From NCBI GenBank assembly GCA_934636425.1, contig CAKUAV010000072.1, positions 1 through 15,135 on the forward strand: a DNA stretch of 15,135 nt. Direction: 5' to 3'. Positions 1 to 6,614 of the stretch are shown here, one piece after another; position 1 is the first letter of the stretch, and the number at the start of each line of letters is the position of its first letter. Origin of the DNA: an uncultured Clostridia bacterium. Its GTDB lineage: Bacteria > Bacillota > Clostridia > Christensenellales > Aristaeellaceae. The position numbers and the translations under genes are program-made. The notes under the pieces are model-generated. The model saw only the letters and a list, made by a program, of their open reading frames with translations, was not told where the DNA came from and ran no database searches.

Positions 1-299
1 ACGTTCAATCGTATCTGTTAGCGCGCACGGTGAATAGTGGACGATTTTGCGGCAGAAAATCCCATTTCCCAGAGCAAGAACCGGAGAGATGCACACGGCA
101 GAGCGCTTGCATCTCCGTTCATCAGCCTGTTAAGAGCTTTTTTGACAGGCTGGTGGACGGGAGAGCAAGCTCCCCCGCCACTGCCACCCCTACCCCGCCG
201 TACACGCCGCCGGGCACGACTAAAAGCTCGAGAGAGCTCCGGCTCTCCCGAGCTCTCCAAAGGTTTTTTCGACAGTCTGGAAAACCTGCCGGTTTTTTG
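1..299. repeat. Composite intergenic hairpin repeat, copy A
   Basis: This gene-free stretch precedes the first promoter and holds several fold-back modules. A hairpin GAGATGCA/TGCATCTC lies at 86-93/108-115. A second stem, CAGCCTGT/ACAGGCTG, lies at 123-130/145-152. A 45-base core at 150-194 is identical to 13092-13136 and 15090-15134. A distal module at 195-280 is near-identical to 13239-13321 and contains an imperfect stem GCTCG-A-GAGAG/CTCTC-C-CGAGC. Bases 39-75 are an inverted, diverged copy of 13196-13233. Open frames cross this region, but they are repeat-derived and lack ribosome binding sites. Confidence 0.8.
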
Positions 300-328
300 T
301 TGTGCGCGGCGCTTATCTGTGCTACAAT
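300..328 (+). promoter_or_regulatory. Sigma-A-type promoter of the M14/beta-helix operon
   Basis: A -35-like TTGTGC at 300-305 and a -10 TACAAT at 323-328 are separated by 17 bases. The -10 matches 5 of 6 consensus bases. It lies about 38 bases upstream of the start codon of the first gene and directly downstream of repeat copy A. Confidence 0.65.
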
Positions 329-365
329 AAATGCCGGAAATAAACGACAATGGAGGGTTTTCCAT

Positions 366-1520
366 ATGGCGCTGATGACCGGCCTCTTTCCCGGCGGGGA
401 CTGCGACAACATATGCCATTACGCCGACCGCATTGAATGCACGCCCGCGCTCAAAAAATACGAAATCGAGAGCGGCACGATCAACATGCACTACAACTGG
501 CGCTGCCGCCTGATCGGAAAGAGCGGAGAAAATGTGCGCGTCCTCATGCACTGGCCGCCCTACGATCCGGAAAAATCGCCGAAAACGCACACTTACTGGT
601 ATGTGCAGTCGTTCGGACTGGTGGCCGAGCGCGCCATGTTCACGAGCGAGGACGAGCTGACATGGACGCCTCTCACGGACGTAAACAAGACCGGCTTCGA
701 CTTTGACTTCACCGTCACGCTGCCCGAGAGCGGGCGGCTGTCGGTATCGGTCAATCTGCCCTTCTCCGTCGCCGAGCTGGAGAACGTGTGCCGCCAGTAC
801 GCGCCCTGGCGCGTGCCTGTCGCCGAGACGCGCGCGGGCTTCGACATACCGGCGTTCCGATTCGGGCGGGGAAAGCGCGTGATATGGCTCCAGGCCAACG
901 TCCACACAATCGAGGTGTCCGGCTGCCACGCCCTCGTGGGCGCGATGCGCTATCTGCGCGAGCATATCGATGAGATCCGCGATTATTCCTTCTTCATCAT
1001 TCCGTCGTTCATCGTGGACGGACTGTACGGCGATATGGACAAGCCCGAACAGAAGAAGGACATAAACCGCGACTGGGGCACGCTCACCAATCCGGAAAAC
1101 CGGCAGGTCGACGCGTTCATACGGGGGCTGGCTGCAGACGGCTATGAGATGCTGGTCATGACCGATATGCACAACGGCTGGTGCGATCCGTCCACATCGG
1201 GCGGCAATCTGGTGGAATACAGAGACGGCGCGGCCGAGCCCGAATATCTCGAAAGGCGGCGGGCGTTCCAGCGCGCCATGCTCGCGGCCTGCGATTTTGA
1301 AAAGCCCGAGACATTCTGGTGGCACTCCAAAAACCCCAACGGCATAGAGACGTTCTTTGACTACGGAACGGAAAACTACCGCGCGCTGTGTACGACGATG
1401 GAGTTCAGCCGCTACGAAATATGGAACCGCGTCCTGAACGCCTATGTCCCGCTCACGCAGGAGCGGCTCGAAACGATGGGACGGCAGTACGCCGACTTCC
1501 TGCTGCACTACGAATACTGA
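366..1520 (+). CDS. M14-family zinc carboxypeptidase-like protein
   Basis: This 384-residue protein has the metal-ligand layout of family M14 metallocarboxypeptidases, which remove C-terminal residues from peptides. An HxxE pair is at H180/E183 (NVHTIE), an NR motif at N234-R235 (DINRDW) could bind the substrate carboxylate, the second zinc histidine is H269 (TDMHNGW), and the likely catalytic glutamate is E346 (TTMEF). About 165 residues precede the HxxE motif. With the DINRDW context this recalls the N-terminal beta domain of cytosolic carboxypeptidases (CCP/AGBL type). No signal peptide is visible, so it is probably cytoplasmic. ATG 366 is chosen because GGAGGG lies at 352-357, 8 bases upstream; the frame is open further up only through repeat A. 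The substrate is unknown. It could also be a deacylase or amidase of the wider M14 clan. Confidence 0.82.
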   Translation: MALMTGLFPGGDCDNICHYADRIECTPALKKYEIESGTINMHYNWRCRLIGKSGENVRVLMHWPPYDPEKSPKTHTYWYVQSFGLVAERAMFTSEDELTWTPLTDVNKTGFDFDFTVTLPESGRLSVSVNLPFSVAELENVCRQYAPWRVPVAETRAGFDIPAFRFGRGKRVIWLQANVHTIEVSGCHALVGAMRYLREHIDEIRDYSFFIIPSFIVDGLYGDMDKPEQKKDINRDWGTLTNPENRQVDAFIRGLAADGYEMLVMTDMHNGWCDPSTSGGNLVEYRDGAAEPEYLERRRAFQRAMLAACDFEKPETFWWHSKNPNGIETFFDYGTENYRALCTTMEFSRYEIWNRVLNAYVPLTQERLETMGRQYADFLLHYEY

Positions 1521-1534
1521 CGGAGGGAACTGTT

Positions 1535-2941
1535 ATGCTTGATCTTTCCTTTGCGCCCCATTCCGTGAACGCCGCCGATTTCGGCTTCCTGCCCGAGAAC
1601 TCCGCCGACGAGAACAGCGCCGCATTGCAGGCCATCGTCAACCGCGGCGGCGACATTGTGGTCGACGTGCCCGGCGTGTACGAGCTGAGCGAGACCATCC
1701 GCCTGGGCGACGACGTGGCGCTGCGCTTCGGCGCGGGCGTGTATGTGCGCCGCGCGCTTGCCGCAGACGGCACGCAGCGTCAGGGCTATGTGTTCGTGAA
1801 CAGGGGCGCGTACGAGCGCACATACAACAAAAACATCTCGATCACCGGCCTTCACCTGATCGCGAACGGCATGGAGCCCTCCTACGAGAACCAGACCAAG
1901 AGCGACATGGTGACCGGGCTGCGCGCGCATCTGGCGTTCTTCTATGTCCGCAATCTGACGATACGCGATTTCGAGCTGCTCGATCTGGGGCGCTGCGCGT
2001 TCGGCATACAGATCTGCACGTTCGAAAACGCGATTCTGGAGAACATACACATCGAGGGCGGCAAGGACGCCGTGCACTTCGGCAAGGGCAGCAAGTTCGT
2101 CGTGCGCCACGGCCTGTTCCGCACGTTCGACGACCCGATCGCCCTCAATGCCCACGACTACGCCACATCCAACCCGCAGATGGGCTGGATCGAGAACGGC
2201 GTGATCGAGGACTGCTACGACCTCGATCAGGAATCGACAACCGGCTTCTTCTGCCGCATTCTGGCCGGCTCGTGGGGCGACTGGAGGGAGGGCATGGCTG
2301 TCCAGCACTCCGATTCGGTGGTCTCTCAGGGGCGCGTCTACCGCGTGTGCATGAAGCCCGACGGCCAGACCTACATTTCGAAGACCCGCCCCACGCACAC
2401 CGACGGCGCGGCCGAGCTTGACGGCATCACATGGGTCATGGTACAGGACGACGACCCGATCTACAATTGCGGCTGCCGAAACATACACTTCAAGGACATA
2501 TTCCTCGAGAAGAAGCGGCCGGTCGCGTTCTCTGTACACTTTGATCACGACAAGTGGTCGCGCTCCTACTATCCCTTCTCCGAAGCGCCCGTGCAGAAGG
2601 ATCTGATATTCGAGAACATATTCTTCCTGGCCGACGTGCCTGTGCTCATCACCGCCAACGCGCCGGTCAACGCCATCAAGCTGATCAACTCCGTGGTGGA
2701 GAACAGCCGCGTCAACCTCGTCAATCTCGAGCTGCCCGGGCTTGACTACGGCACGACGCACGTGCTGATGTCCGGCTGCACGCTGCGCGCCCACGGCGAG
2801 ACCGAGCTGGTGACCGCCGAGCCGGGCCGCAGAGCGACGCTCAGGCTGCTGGGCAGCATCGTCGAAAACGAGGACATGAGCGCCGCCGTGCGGGGCGACG
2901 TGCGCGTGATCTCCAGCGACATTCCCGTAAAGAGCGAATAA
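1535..2941 (+). CDS. Right-handed parallel beta-helix (pectate-lyase-like) protein
   Basis: This 468-residue protein opens with a Pectate_lyase_3-like segment: NAADFG at 12-17, then residues 26-70 with the AAxQAIV and GGDIVVDVPGVYEL pattern that starts many beta-helix glycoside hydrolases and lyases. Repeating hydrophobic strand patterns follow (ISITGLHL, LTIRDFEL, ILENIHIEGG, LIFENIFF, IKLINSVVENS), consistent with helix coils. FDDPIALNAHDY at 198-209 is a candidate active-site loop reminiscent of the DD segment of GH28, but no complete family signature is seen. No signal peptide is present, so its substrate is probably an imported oligosaccharide or the assignment is only structural. The start has GGAGGG at 1522-1527, 7 bases upstream. 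The preceding gene stops at 1520, so the two are probably one operon. No terminator is evident after the gene. Confidence 0.75.
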   Translation: MLDLSFAPHSVNAADFGFLPENSADENSAALQAIVNRGGDIVVDVPGVYELSETIRLGDDVALRFGAGVYVRRALAADGTQRQGYVFVNRGAYERTYNKNISITGLHLIANGMEPSYENQTKSDMVTGLRAHLAFFYVRNLTIRDFELLDLGRCAFGIQICTFENAILENIHIEGGKDAVHFGKGSKFVVRHGLFRTFDDPIALNAHDYATSNPQMGWIENGVIEDCYDLDQESTTGFFCRILAGSWGDWREGMAVQHSDSVVSQGRVYRVCMKPDGQTYISKTRPTHTDGAAELDGITWVMVQDDDPIYNCGCRNIHFKDIFLEKKRPVAFSVHFDHDKWSRSYYPFSEAPVQKDLIFENIFFLADVPVLITANAPVNAIKLINSVVENSRVNLVNLELPGLDYGTTHVLMSGCTLRAHGETELVTAEPGRRATLRLLGSIVENEDMSAAVRGDVRVISSDIPVKSE

Positions 2942-2945
2942 ACGG

Positions 2946-2974
2946 TTGCATAGTGCGCGCAACAATGCTATAAT
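2946..2974 (+). promoter_or_regulatory. Sigma-A promoter of the ppiC-like gene
   Basis: TTGCAT at 2946-2951 and a perfect TATAAT at 2969-2974 are separated by 17 bases, immediately after the stop codon of the upstream gene. A small dyad GTTGC/GCAAC (2945-2949/2959-2963) overlaps the spacer. The parvulin gene is therefore probably transcribed independently. Confidence 0.75.
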
Positions 2975-3023
2975 TGATTCACGTCCCATCTATGGCGACG
3001 AACAGTAAGGAGTTTTTATCAGT

Positions 3024-3773
3024 ATGGAAAGCAATCAGAAGCCCCTGGCCATTGTCAACACCAAGGCCATTTATGAATCCGACATCGACGAAGTGATCGA
3101 GCAGATGGGCCAGCGCGGCGCCGCCTACAACAACCCGCAGGGCCGCGCCGCCGTGCTGGAGCAGCTCATCGCCCAGCGCCTGTTCCTGGCCGACGCCATG
3201 CGCAATCTCTATGAGCGCGAGCCCGCCTTCAAGTCCGAGCTGGCGCGCATCAAGGAGCAGCTGCTCACACAGTACGCCATCAGCAAGGCGGTCGATTCCG
3301 TCACCGTGACCGACATCGAGGCGCGCAAATATTTCGACGAGCATCCCGAGCAGTTCGCGGCGCAGCCCACCGTCTCCGCCAGCCACATACTCGTGGACAG
3401 CGAGGACAAGGCCAACGAGATCCTCAAGGAGATCACCGAGGGCGGCATCACGTTTGAGGACGCTGCGCGCAAGTATTCCTCCTGCCCCTCCTCCCAGCAG
3501 GGCGGCTCTCTGGGCGAGTTTGGCCGCGGCCAGATGGTGCCCGAGTTCGATCAGGCCTGCTTCGACATGGAGACCGGCGAGGTGCGCGGCCCCATCAAGA
3601 CCCGCTTCGGCTATCACCTGATCCGTCTGGACGGCAAGGGCGAGGGCAAGCCCGTCTCCTTCGACGAGGCCGCCGAGCAGATCAAGCAGATCCTGCTGAC
3701 CGAAAAGCGCCAGAAGGCCTATCAGAGCCGCGTCAATCAGCTCAAGATACTCTATCCCGTCGAGCGTCCCTGA
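3024..3773 (+). CDS. Parvulin-type peptidyl-prolyl cis-trans isomerase (PpiC/SurA-like)
   Basis: This 249-residue protein catalyses, by family, cis-trans isomerisation of peptidyl-prolyl bonds and acts as a chaperone. Residues 1-100 form an alpha-helical SurA-N-like region (AVLEQLIAQRLFLADA). Residues about 115-205 are the PpiC rotamase domain, with SASHILV at its start, KYSSCPSSQQGGSLGEFGRGQMVPEFDQA in its centre and TRFGYHLIRLD at its end. A C-terminal helix follows. There is no signal peptide or lipobox, unlike PrsA, so this is a cytoplasmic form of the kind common in Clostridia. The start is ATG 3024 with TAAGGAG at 3006-3012 (11-base spacing). It has its own promoter upstream and terminator downstream and appears monocistronic. 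Confidence 0.92.
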   Translation: MESNQKPLAIVNTKAIYESDIDEVIEQMGQRGAAYNNPQGRAAVLEQLIAQRLFLADAMRNLYEREPAFKSELARIKEQLLTQYAISKAVDSVTVTDIEARKYFDEHPEQFAAQPTVSASHILVDSEDKANEILKEITEGGITFEDAARKYSSCPSSQQGGSLGEFGRGQMVPEFDQACFDMETGEVRGPIKTRFGYHLIRLDGKGEGKPVSFDEAAEQIKQILLTEKRQKAYQSRVNQLKILYPVERP

Positions 3774-3785
3774 CACTGTATTTTT

Positions 3786-3823
3786 GCGCCGTCCCGAGCC
3801 TGCGCTTCCGGGCGGCGCTTTTT
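3786..3823 (+). terminator. Intrinsic terminator after the ppiC-like gene
   Basis: GCGCCGTCCCG (3786-3796) pairs with CGGGCGGCGC (3809-3818) through a 10-bp stem with T3792 bulged and a 12-base loop, followed by TTTTT. It begins 13 bases after the stop codon. Confidence 0.85.
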
Positions 3824-3878
3824 ATAAGGCGACACCGCACAAACGAGGTGGTCGGCCGGCGAATGGATTTTTCGTCAG

Positions 3879-3930
3879 ATGCAAATGCAGATTTCGAAGG
3901 TTTACTGGAGGTAAATCGAGAAATTTGCAT
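3879..3930. repeat. Inverted repeat / hairpin upstream of the unknown gene
   Basis: ATGCAA (3879-3884) pairs with TTGCAT (3925-3930), ATTTC (3891-3895) with GAAAT (3920-3924), and GGTTTAC (3899-3905) with GTAAATC (3911-3917, one G-T pair) around the loop TGGAG. The arms total about 18 bp with a left bulge. The outer ATGCAAAT/ATTTGCAT could instead be read as a separated operator-like pair. No convincing -35/-10 set was found between it and the next gene. Confidence 0.55.
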
Positions 3931-4016
3931 GCCGCAGATGGCGGAAAAGACATCGCCTGATGCGCCGCCGAGTTGTGCGGTATCGCCATAACATCACGCA
4001 TGGGGAGGGAACTGCC

Positions 4017-4802
4017 ATGGCGCATCTGCGCGACAAATTCTGGATATGGGGACATCCCGAGGGGCGCTACAATCACGAATTCGGCAACGAGCAGGAATCC
4101 CGCATGACGCCGCTGGAGGGCGCGCTGTACATGGGCGCGCGCAATCTGTTCATGGTGCCCGTGGGCGTGAACGTCAATGTGCGCCAGTACAACAAGTCCT
4201 TCACGCCGCTCAGAAGCGTGGGCTGGGCGATCGACAACGCCGCCGCCGACCCCGCCGCGCTGGATCGGCTCATCGAGCAGGCGAAGGACTTCCCCAACAT
4301 CATATGCGGCGTGTTCGACGACTTTGTGGGCTATCTTGCGAAGCACCCGATCCCGCCGGAGCGCTTCCTCGCCGTGCGCGAGAGGATGCACACCGAGGCC
4401 GTGCGCCCGCTGAGCATGTGGATGGTGCTCTACACGCACGAGTTCGGCGTGGACGAAGCGCAGGATCAGGCGTTCCAGCCCTACATAGACGCGTTCGACG
4501 GCGTGATCATGTGGACGTGGGAGGAGCGGCATCTTAATCAGTTCGAGGAAAAGTACGCGCGCTTTAAGGAGCTGACGAAGAACAGGCGGCGCATGCTGGG
4601 GCTGTATCTGTACAACTTCGGCGAGTGCAAACCCGCTGCGGCCGAGGCGGCGCGCTGGCAGCTGGAGCGCTATACTCAGCTGCTCCGCGCGGGCGAAATC
4701 GAGGGCATTGTGCTGCACACCAACACCATGGCCGATCTCGACCATCCCGCCTACGACGTGGAGACCGCCTGGATGCGCGAGCACGGCGACGAACTTCTCT
4801 GA
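4017..4802 (+). CDS. Protein of unknown function, possible TIM-barrel hydrolase-like
   Basis: This 261-residue soluble protein has no signal peptide or membrane segment. It begins FWIWGHPEG (8-16). Short hydrophobic strands then alternate with helices: LFMVPVG (44-50), IICGVFDDF (95-103), PLSMWMVLYTHEF (131-143), GVIMWTWEER (162-171), LGLYLYNFGE (194-203) and IEGIVLHTNT. This alternation fits a beta/alpha barrel, and acidic residues D101-D102, E169-E170 and E203 near strand ends would suit a hydrolase active site; both points are inference. Proteins with a similar opening and a DDF motif occur, to my knowledge without assigned function, in gut anaerobes. The start is ATG 4017 with GGGAGGG at 4003-4009, 7 bases away; the in-frame extension to 3960 has no ribosome binding site. 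It stands alone between the ppiC terminator and the XRE remnant. Confidence 0.7.
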   Translation: MAHLRDKFWIWGHPEGRYNHEFGNEQESRMTPLEGALYMGARNLFMVPVGVNVNVRQYNKSFTPLRSVGWAIDNAAADPAALDRLIEQAKDFPNIICGVFDDFVGYLAKHPIPPERFLAVRERMHTEAVRPLSMWMVLYTHEFGVDEAQDQAFQPYIDAFDGVIMWTWEERHLNQFEEKYARFKELTKNRRRMLGLYLYNFGECKPAAAEAARWQLERYTQLLRAGEIEGIVLHTNTMADLDHPAYDVETAWMREHGDELL

Positions 4803-4831
4803 CGCGGGGGCGGGGAGCAACAGCGCGTTTC

Positions 4832-4860
4832 TTGCGCGGCGGCGCAGGGCGTGGTATCCT
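4832..4860 (+). promoter_or_regulatory. Possible promoter of the XRE remnant
   Basis: TTGCGC (4832-4837) and TATCCT (4855-4860) are separated by 17 bases. With AGGAGG at 4868-4873, 8 bases before ATG 4882, the 5' control region of the broken gene appears intact. Confidence 0.4.
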
Positions 4861-4881
4861 TGAACGCAGGAGGCGAAATTC

Positions 4882-5028
4882 ATGGAAACGAAGAACGTCA
4901 TTGCATCGCACAATCTCTCTCAGGAGGCGCTGGCCGAGAAGGTGTTTGTGAGCCGTCAGGCCGTCTCGCGCTATTTCAAATGCAACACAAAATGGTTGAA
5001 CGCCCCCCAGAATCGGTTAAAAATCTGA
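4882..5028 (+). pseudogene. Truncated XRE-family HTH regulator gene
   Basis: The 48-codon frame reads METKNVIASHNLSQEALAEK and then VFVSRQAVSRYFK. The LSQEALAEK...VSRQAVSR segment is the recognition-helix part of an XRE/Cro helix-turn-helix, where family members continue with WENG(E/D) and a further 30 or more residues. Here the match stops at about residue 30 (near 4971) and sequence composition changes to AT-rich. The start of helix 1 also seems about four residues short compared with the usual TK-x-VI-x-x-LRKEKGLSQ form recalled for this family. The AGGAGG ribosome binding site and candidate promoter remain. It is probably a non-functional remnant. A 48-residue DNA-binding micro-protein is less likely. 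Confidence 0.65.
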
Positions 5029-5041
5029 ACGGAGGGATTGA

Positions 5042-5692
5042 ATGTCAAAAGTCGGACGAAATGATCCATGCCCATGTGGTAGTGGCAAGAAGTATAAACA
5101 TTGTTGCCTTTTGAAAGAATCAATAAGCACCAGTGATTTAATAAGGGCTGCCGTTCAGAATGCTGGCTACAAAGAGGACATTGCCAATGTTCTCTGCAAT
5201 TTGGATGAGTATATGAAGAAAAAACAGTGGTGGGGAGCTTGTCATGCAAGCAGCTCTGCCCTGTATGTTGCGTTTTCCGAACTGGGTTATTGCCCCAAAC
5301 TATGCATCGGAGAGATGCTGGGGCAAGGTCTGTATTTCGATCACTCATGGATAGAACTGAATGGTCAAATTCTCGATATTGCAATCAGCATGACTCTTCG
5401 GGGCGGTGCGCCAGTTTCTGAGCCGATTGTATTCGGAAAGAATATTCGGAGTGGTCAAAAGCCTACGCTGAAGTATGGTGTCCCCGGACGTGGTATTGAA
5501 GGAGAAACGTTACTTGTAAATAGTCGTCCATTTGGAGAGTACATGGACAATTTTCCTGATGAGAAGAATGGCTTATGGGGAGTGGTTCAAAAACTTCTCG
5601 GAAGAGAGATAGACATACCGACTCTTCGAGAAAAGTACAAAGATGTAAAGCGTGTTATAGTACGTAGAGAAACGGAGCAAAATACATTTTGA
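5042..5692 (+). CDS. SEC-C zinc-motif protein with a putative Cys-His-Asp hydrolase/transferase core
   Basis: This 216-residue protein starts with a textbook SEC-C motif, NDPCPCGSGKKYKHCC at 7-22, with zinc ligands C10, C12, C21 (or H20) and C22, as at the SecA C-terminus. The rest is not a SecA. Residues 60-120 carry GACHASSSALY (C67), FDHSWIELNG (H101) and ILDIAI (D112). Their order and spacing fit a papain/transglutaminase-like Cys-His-Asp triad; this is inference from pattern. Its AT-rich codons differ from all neighbours, suggesting horizontal acquisition. The start ATG 5042 has GGAGGG at 5031-5036 (5-base spacing). It begins 14 bases after the XRE remnant's stop and may use that gene's promoter. 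It converges on the rhamnose-mutarotase-like gene. Confidence 0.8.
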   Translation: MSKVGRNDPCPCGSGKKYKHCCLLKESISTSDLIRAAVQNAGYKEDIANVLCNLDEYMKKKQWWGACHASSSALYVAFSELGYCPKLCIGEMLGQGLYFDHSWIELNGQILDIAISMTLRGGAPVSEPIVFGKNIRSGQKPTLKYGVPGRGIEGETLLVNSRPFGEYMDNFPDEKNGLWGVVQKLLGREIDIPTLREKYKDVKRVIVRRETEQNTF

Positions 5693-5764
5693 TTATTCCT
5701 CGGACAGCGTATTTGAAGGGAGGGAAGTTCCAAGGGGCACAGAACCGACCGTCAATAATCAATG

Positions 5765-5819
5765 TAAAGGGCTTTCAAAGCTCTGCCGTAAAACACGGTG
5801 TAACCTCGAAAGCCCTTTA
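5765..5819. terminator. Bidirectional terminator between convergent genes
   Basis: TAAAGGGCTTTC (5765-5776) pairs perfectly with GAAAGCCCTTTA (5808-5819) over 12 bp around a 31-base loop, which itself contains CCGT/ACGG. Rightward the stem runs into TTTATTTC; leftward it runs into TTTACATTGATT. It serves the SEC-C gene and the leftward mutarotase-like gene, whose stop is at 5830-5832. Confidence 0.85.
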
Positions 5820-5829
5820 TTTCAAAGCC

Positions 5830-6471
5830 TTACGCCTGCGCGACCAGCTTGATGGAATCGTGCTTCTGGCCGGTGATCCAGTCCACATCGTCGGTCAGCC
5901 AGTCCATGATTTCGAGCTGACGGGTCTCCCACGCGATGGTGGAGGCCTTCTCCGCCTCGGTCATGTCGTGATCGAACGATTTGACCAGCTCGCAGTAGCC
6001 GAATATATAGCCGTTGGCGTTCCAGATTGTGAAGTTGCTCTCAGGCCCCTCGGTGATTTTATCGCCGCGCTTTTCAATCAGGCCGTCGTGGCGGCGCTTG
6101 TACTCATCGGCGCAGCCCGCCTTGAGCTTTGTGGCGAACACGCGGTGGCGTATGAGCGACTTGTCCGCGCGCACAATGCCTATGTCGTGATACATCAGCG
6201 GCAGCGTGCCCTGCGCGGCGAACACATCGCACAGCGGCGCGAGCGCGGCCTTCCACGCCTCAAAACCCGCCCGATCGGCGCGGGACAGCTTCACCTCGTT
6301 CGGGAACTCGCCGTAGCAGAACAGGAAATCCTGTATGCTCCAGATCGAGAAGTTCTCGACGCCGGCGCGTCTGAGGGCGCCTTTGCACTCGTTCCAGAAG
6401 CCGCCTATGACCGAAAGCGCTTCTTCCTTCCTGCCGTCCTTTACGCGCAGGACAAAGGGGTCTCTTTTCAT
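5830..6471 (-). CDS. Duplicated L-rhamnose-mutarotase-like (RhaM/DUF718) protein
   Basis: This 213-residue protein is two RhaM-like ferredoxin-fold units in one chain. RhaM interconverts alpha and beta anomers of L-rhamnose, and single-domain members have about 104 residues. The C-terminal unit (about 109-200) has FATKLKAG, EYKRRHDGL and NFTIWNANGYIFGY. Y124 and H128 match the Tyr and His considered catalytic in E. coli RhaM. The N-terminal unit (about 5-85) has FVLRVKDG and NFSIWSIQDFLFCYGEF, but the corresponding helix reads EALSVIGGFWNEC, so Tyr and His are missing. The unit is probably structural or altered in specificity. Start: CAT at 6469-6471 (minus strand ATG) with AAGGAG (complement of 6481-6486) 9 bases away. 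A start at 6489 would include the ribosome binding site. Other rhamnose genes are absent from the window. Confidence 0.8.
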   Translation of the reverse strand: MKRDPFVLRVKDGRKEEALSVIGGFWNECKGALRRAGVENFSIWSIQDFLFCYGEFPNEVKLSRADRAGFEAWKAALAPLCDVFAAQGTLPLMYHDIGIVRADKSLIRHRVFATKLKAGCADEYKRRHDGLIEKRGDKITEGPESNFTIWNANGYIFGYCELVKSFDHDMTEAEKASTIAWETRQLEIMDWLTDDVDWITGQKHDSIKLVAQA

Positions 6472-6512
6472 AATCCGTCTCTCCTTCACGATGGTTTTTT
6501 TTCGTTACTGAA

Positions 6513-6541
6513 AGAATATACCGTGCGCGCGCGTTTGTCAA
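6513..6541 (-). promoter_or_regulatory. Promoter of the mutarotase-like gene
   Basis: On the minus strand, TTGACA (complement of 6536-6541) is followed 17 bases on by TATTCT (complement of 6513-6518), or 15 bases on by TATATT (complement of 6515-6520). The spacer contains an alternating CG-rich purine-pyrimidine tract. The start codon lies about 40 bases downstream. Confidence 0.65.
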
Positions 6542-6549
6542 GACTGCGC

Positions 6550-6584
6550 TTTGATTTCGCCGCATTCAGCGCGGAAAAATCAAA
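6550..6584. promoter_or_regulatory. Palindrome in the divergent intergenic region
   Basis: TTTGATTT (6550-6557) pairs with AAATCAAA (6577-6584), with an inner CCGC/GCGG stem at 6560-6563/6571-6574 and a 7-base loop. It lies directly upstream of the leftward TTGACA and about 30 bases before the TTTAC boxes of the rightward gene. It could be an operator for either gene. Confidence 0.45.
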
Positions 6585-6614
6585 TTGGAGTAAAATTTTT
6601 CTCAAACAGCTTTG

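Larger units (their letters stand above)
4972..5826. other. AT-rich inserted block bounded by a 9-bp direct repeat
   Basis: TATTTCAAA occurs at 4972-4980 and again at 5818-5826, at or near the two ends of a block much richer in A+T than its flanks; for example, 5101-5160 has 23 G+C of 60 while neighbouring genes are well above half. The left copy falls where the XRE homology ends. The right copy overlaps the terminator shared with the leftward gene. The block holds the SEC-C gene and no transposase. Confidence 0.5.

Noticed and set aside
30..365. N-terminal extension of the M14 protein through repeat copy A
   Set aside because: The extension translates repeat sequence and crosses the promoter at 300-328, while ATG 366 has an excellent ribosome binding site.
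18..1508. Long minus-strand open frame opposite the M14 gene (and similar ones at 1508-2989, 3822-4913 and 6700-8748)
   Set aside because: They are mirror frames of GC-rich coding sequence, without ribosome binding sites or recognisable domains, and they run across repeats, promoters and terminators.
2945..2963. Small dyad GTTGC/GCAAC in the ppiC promoter as an operator
   Set aside because: Five base pairs in GC-rich DNA is too little to support a specific site.
4972..5826. Insertion sequence or transposon
   Set aside because: There is no transposase and no terminal inverted repeat; only the 9-bp direct repeat and the composition change are visible.
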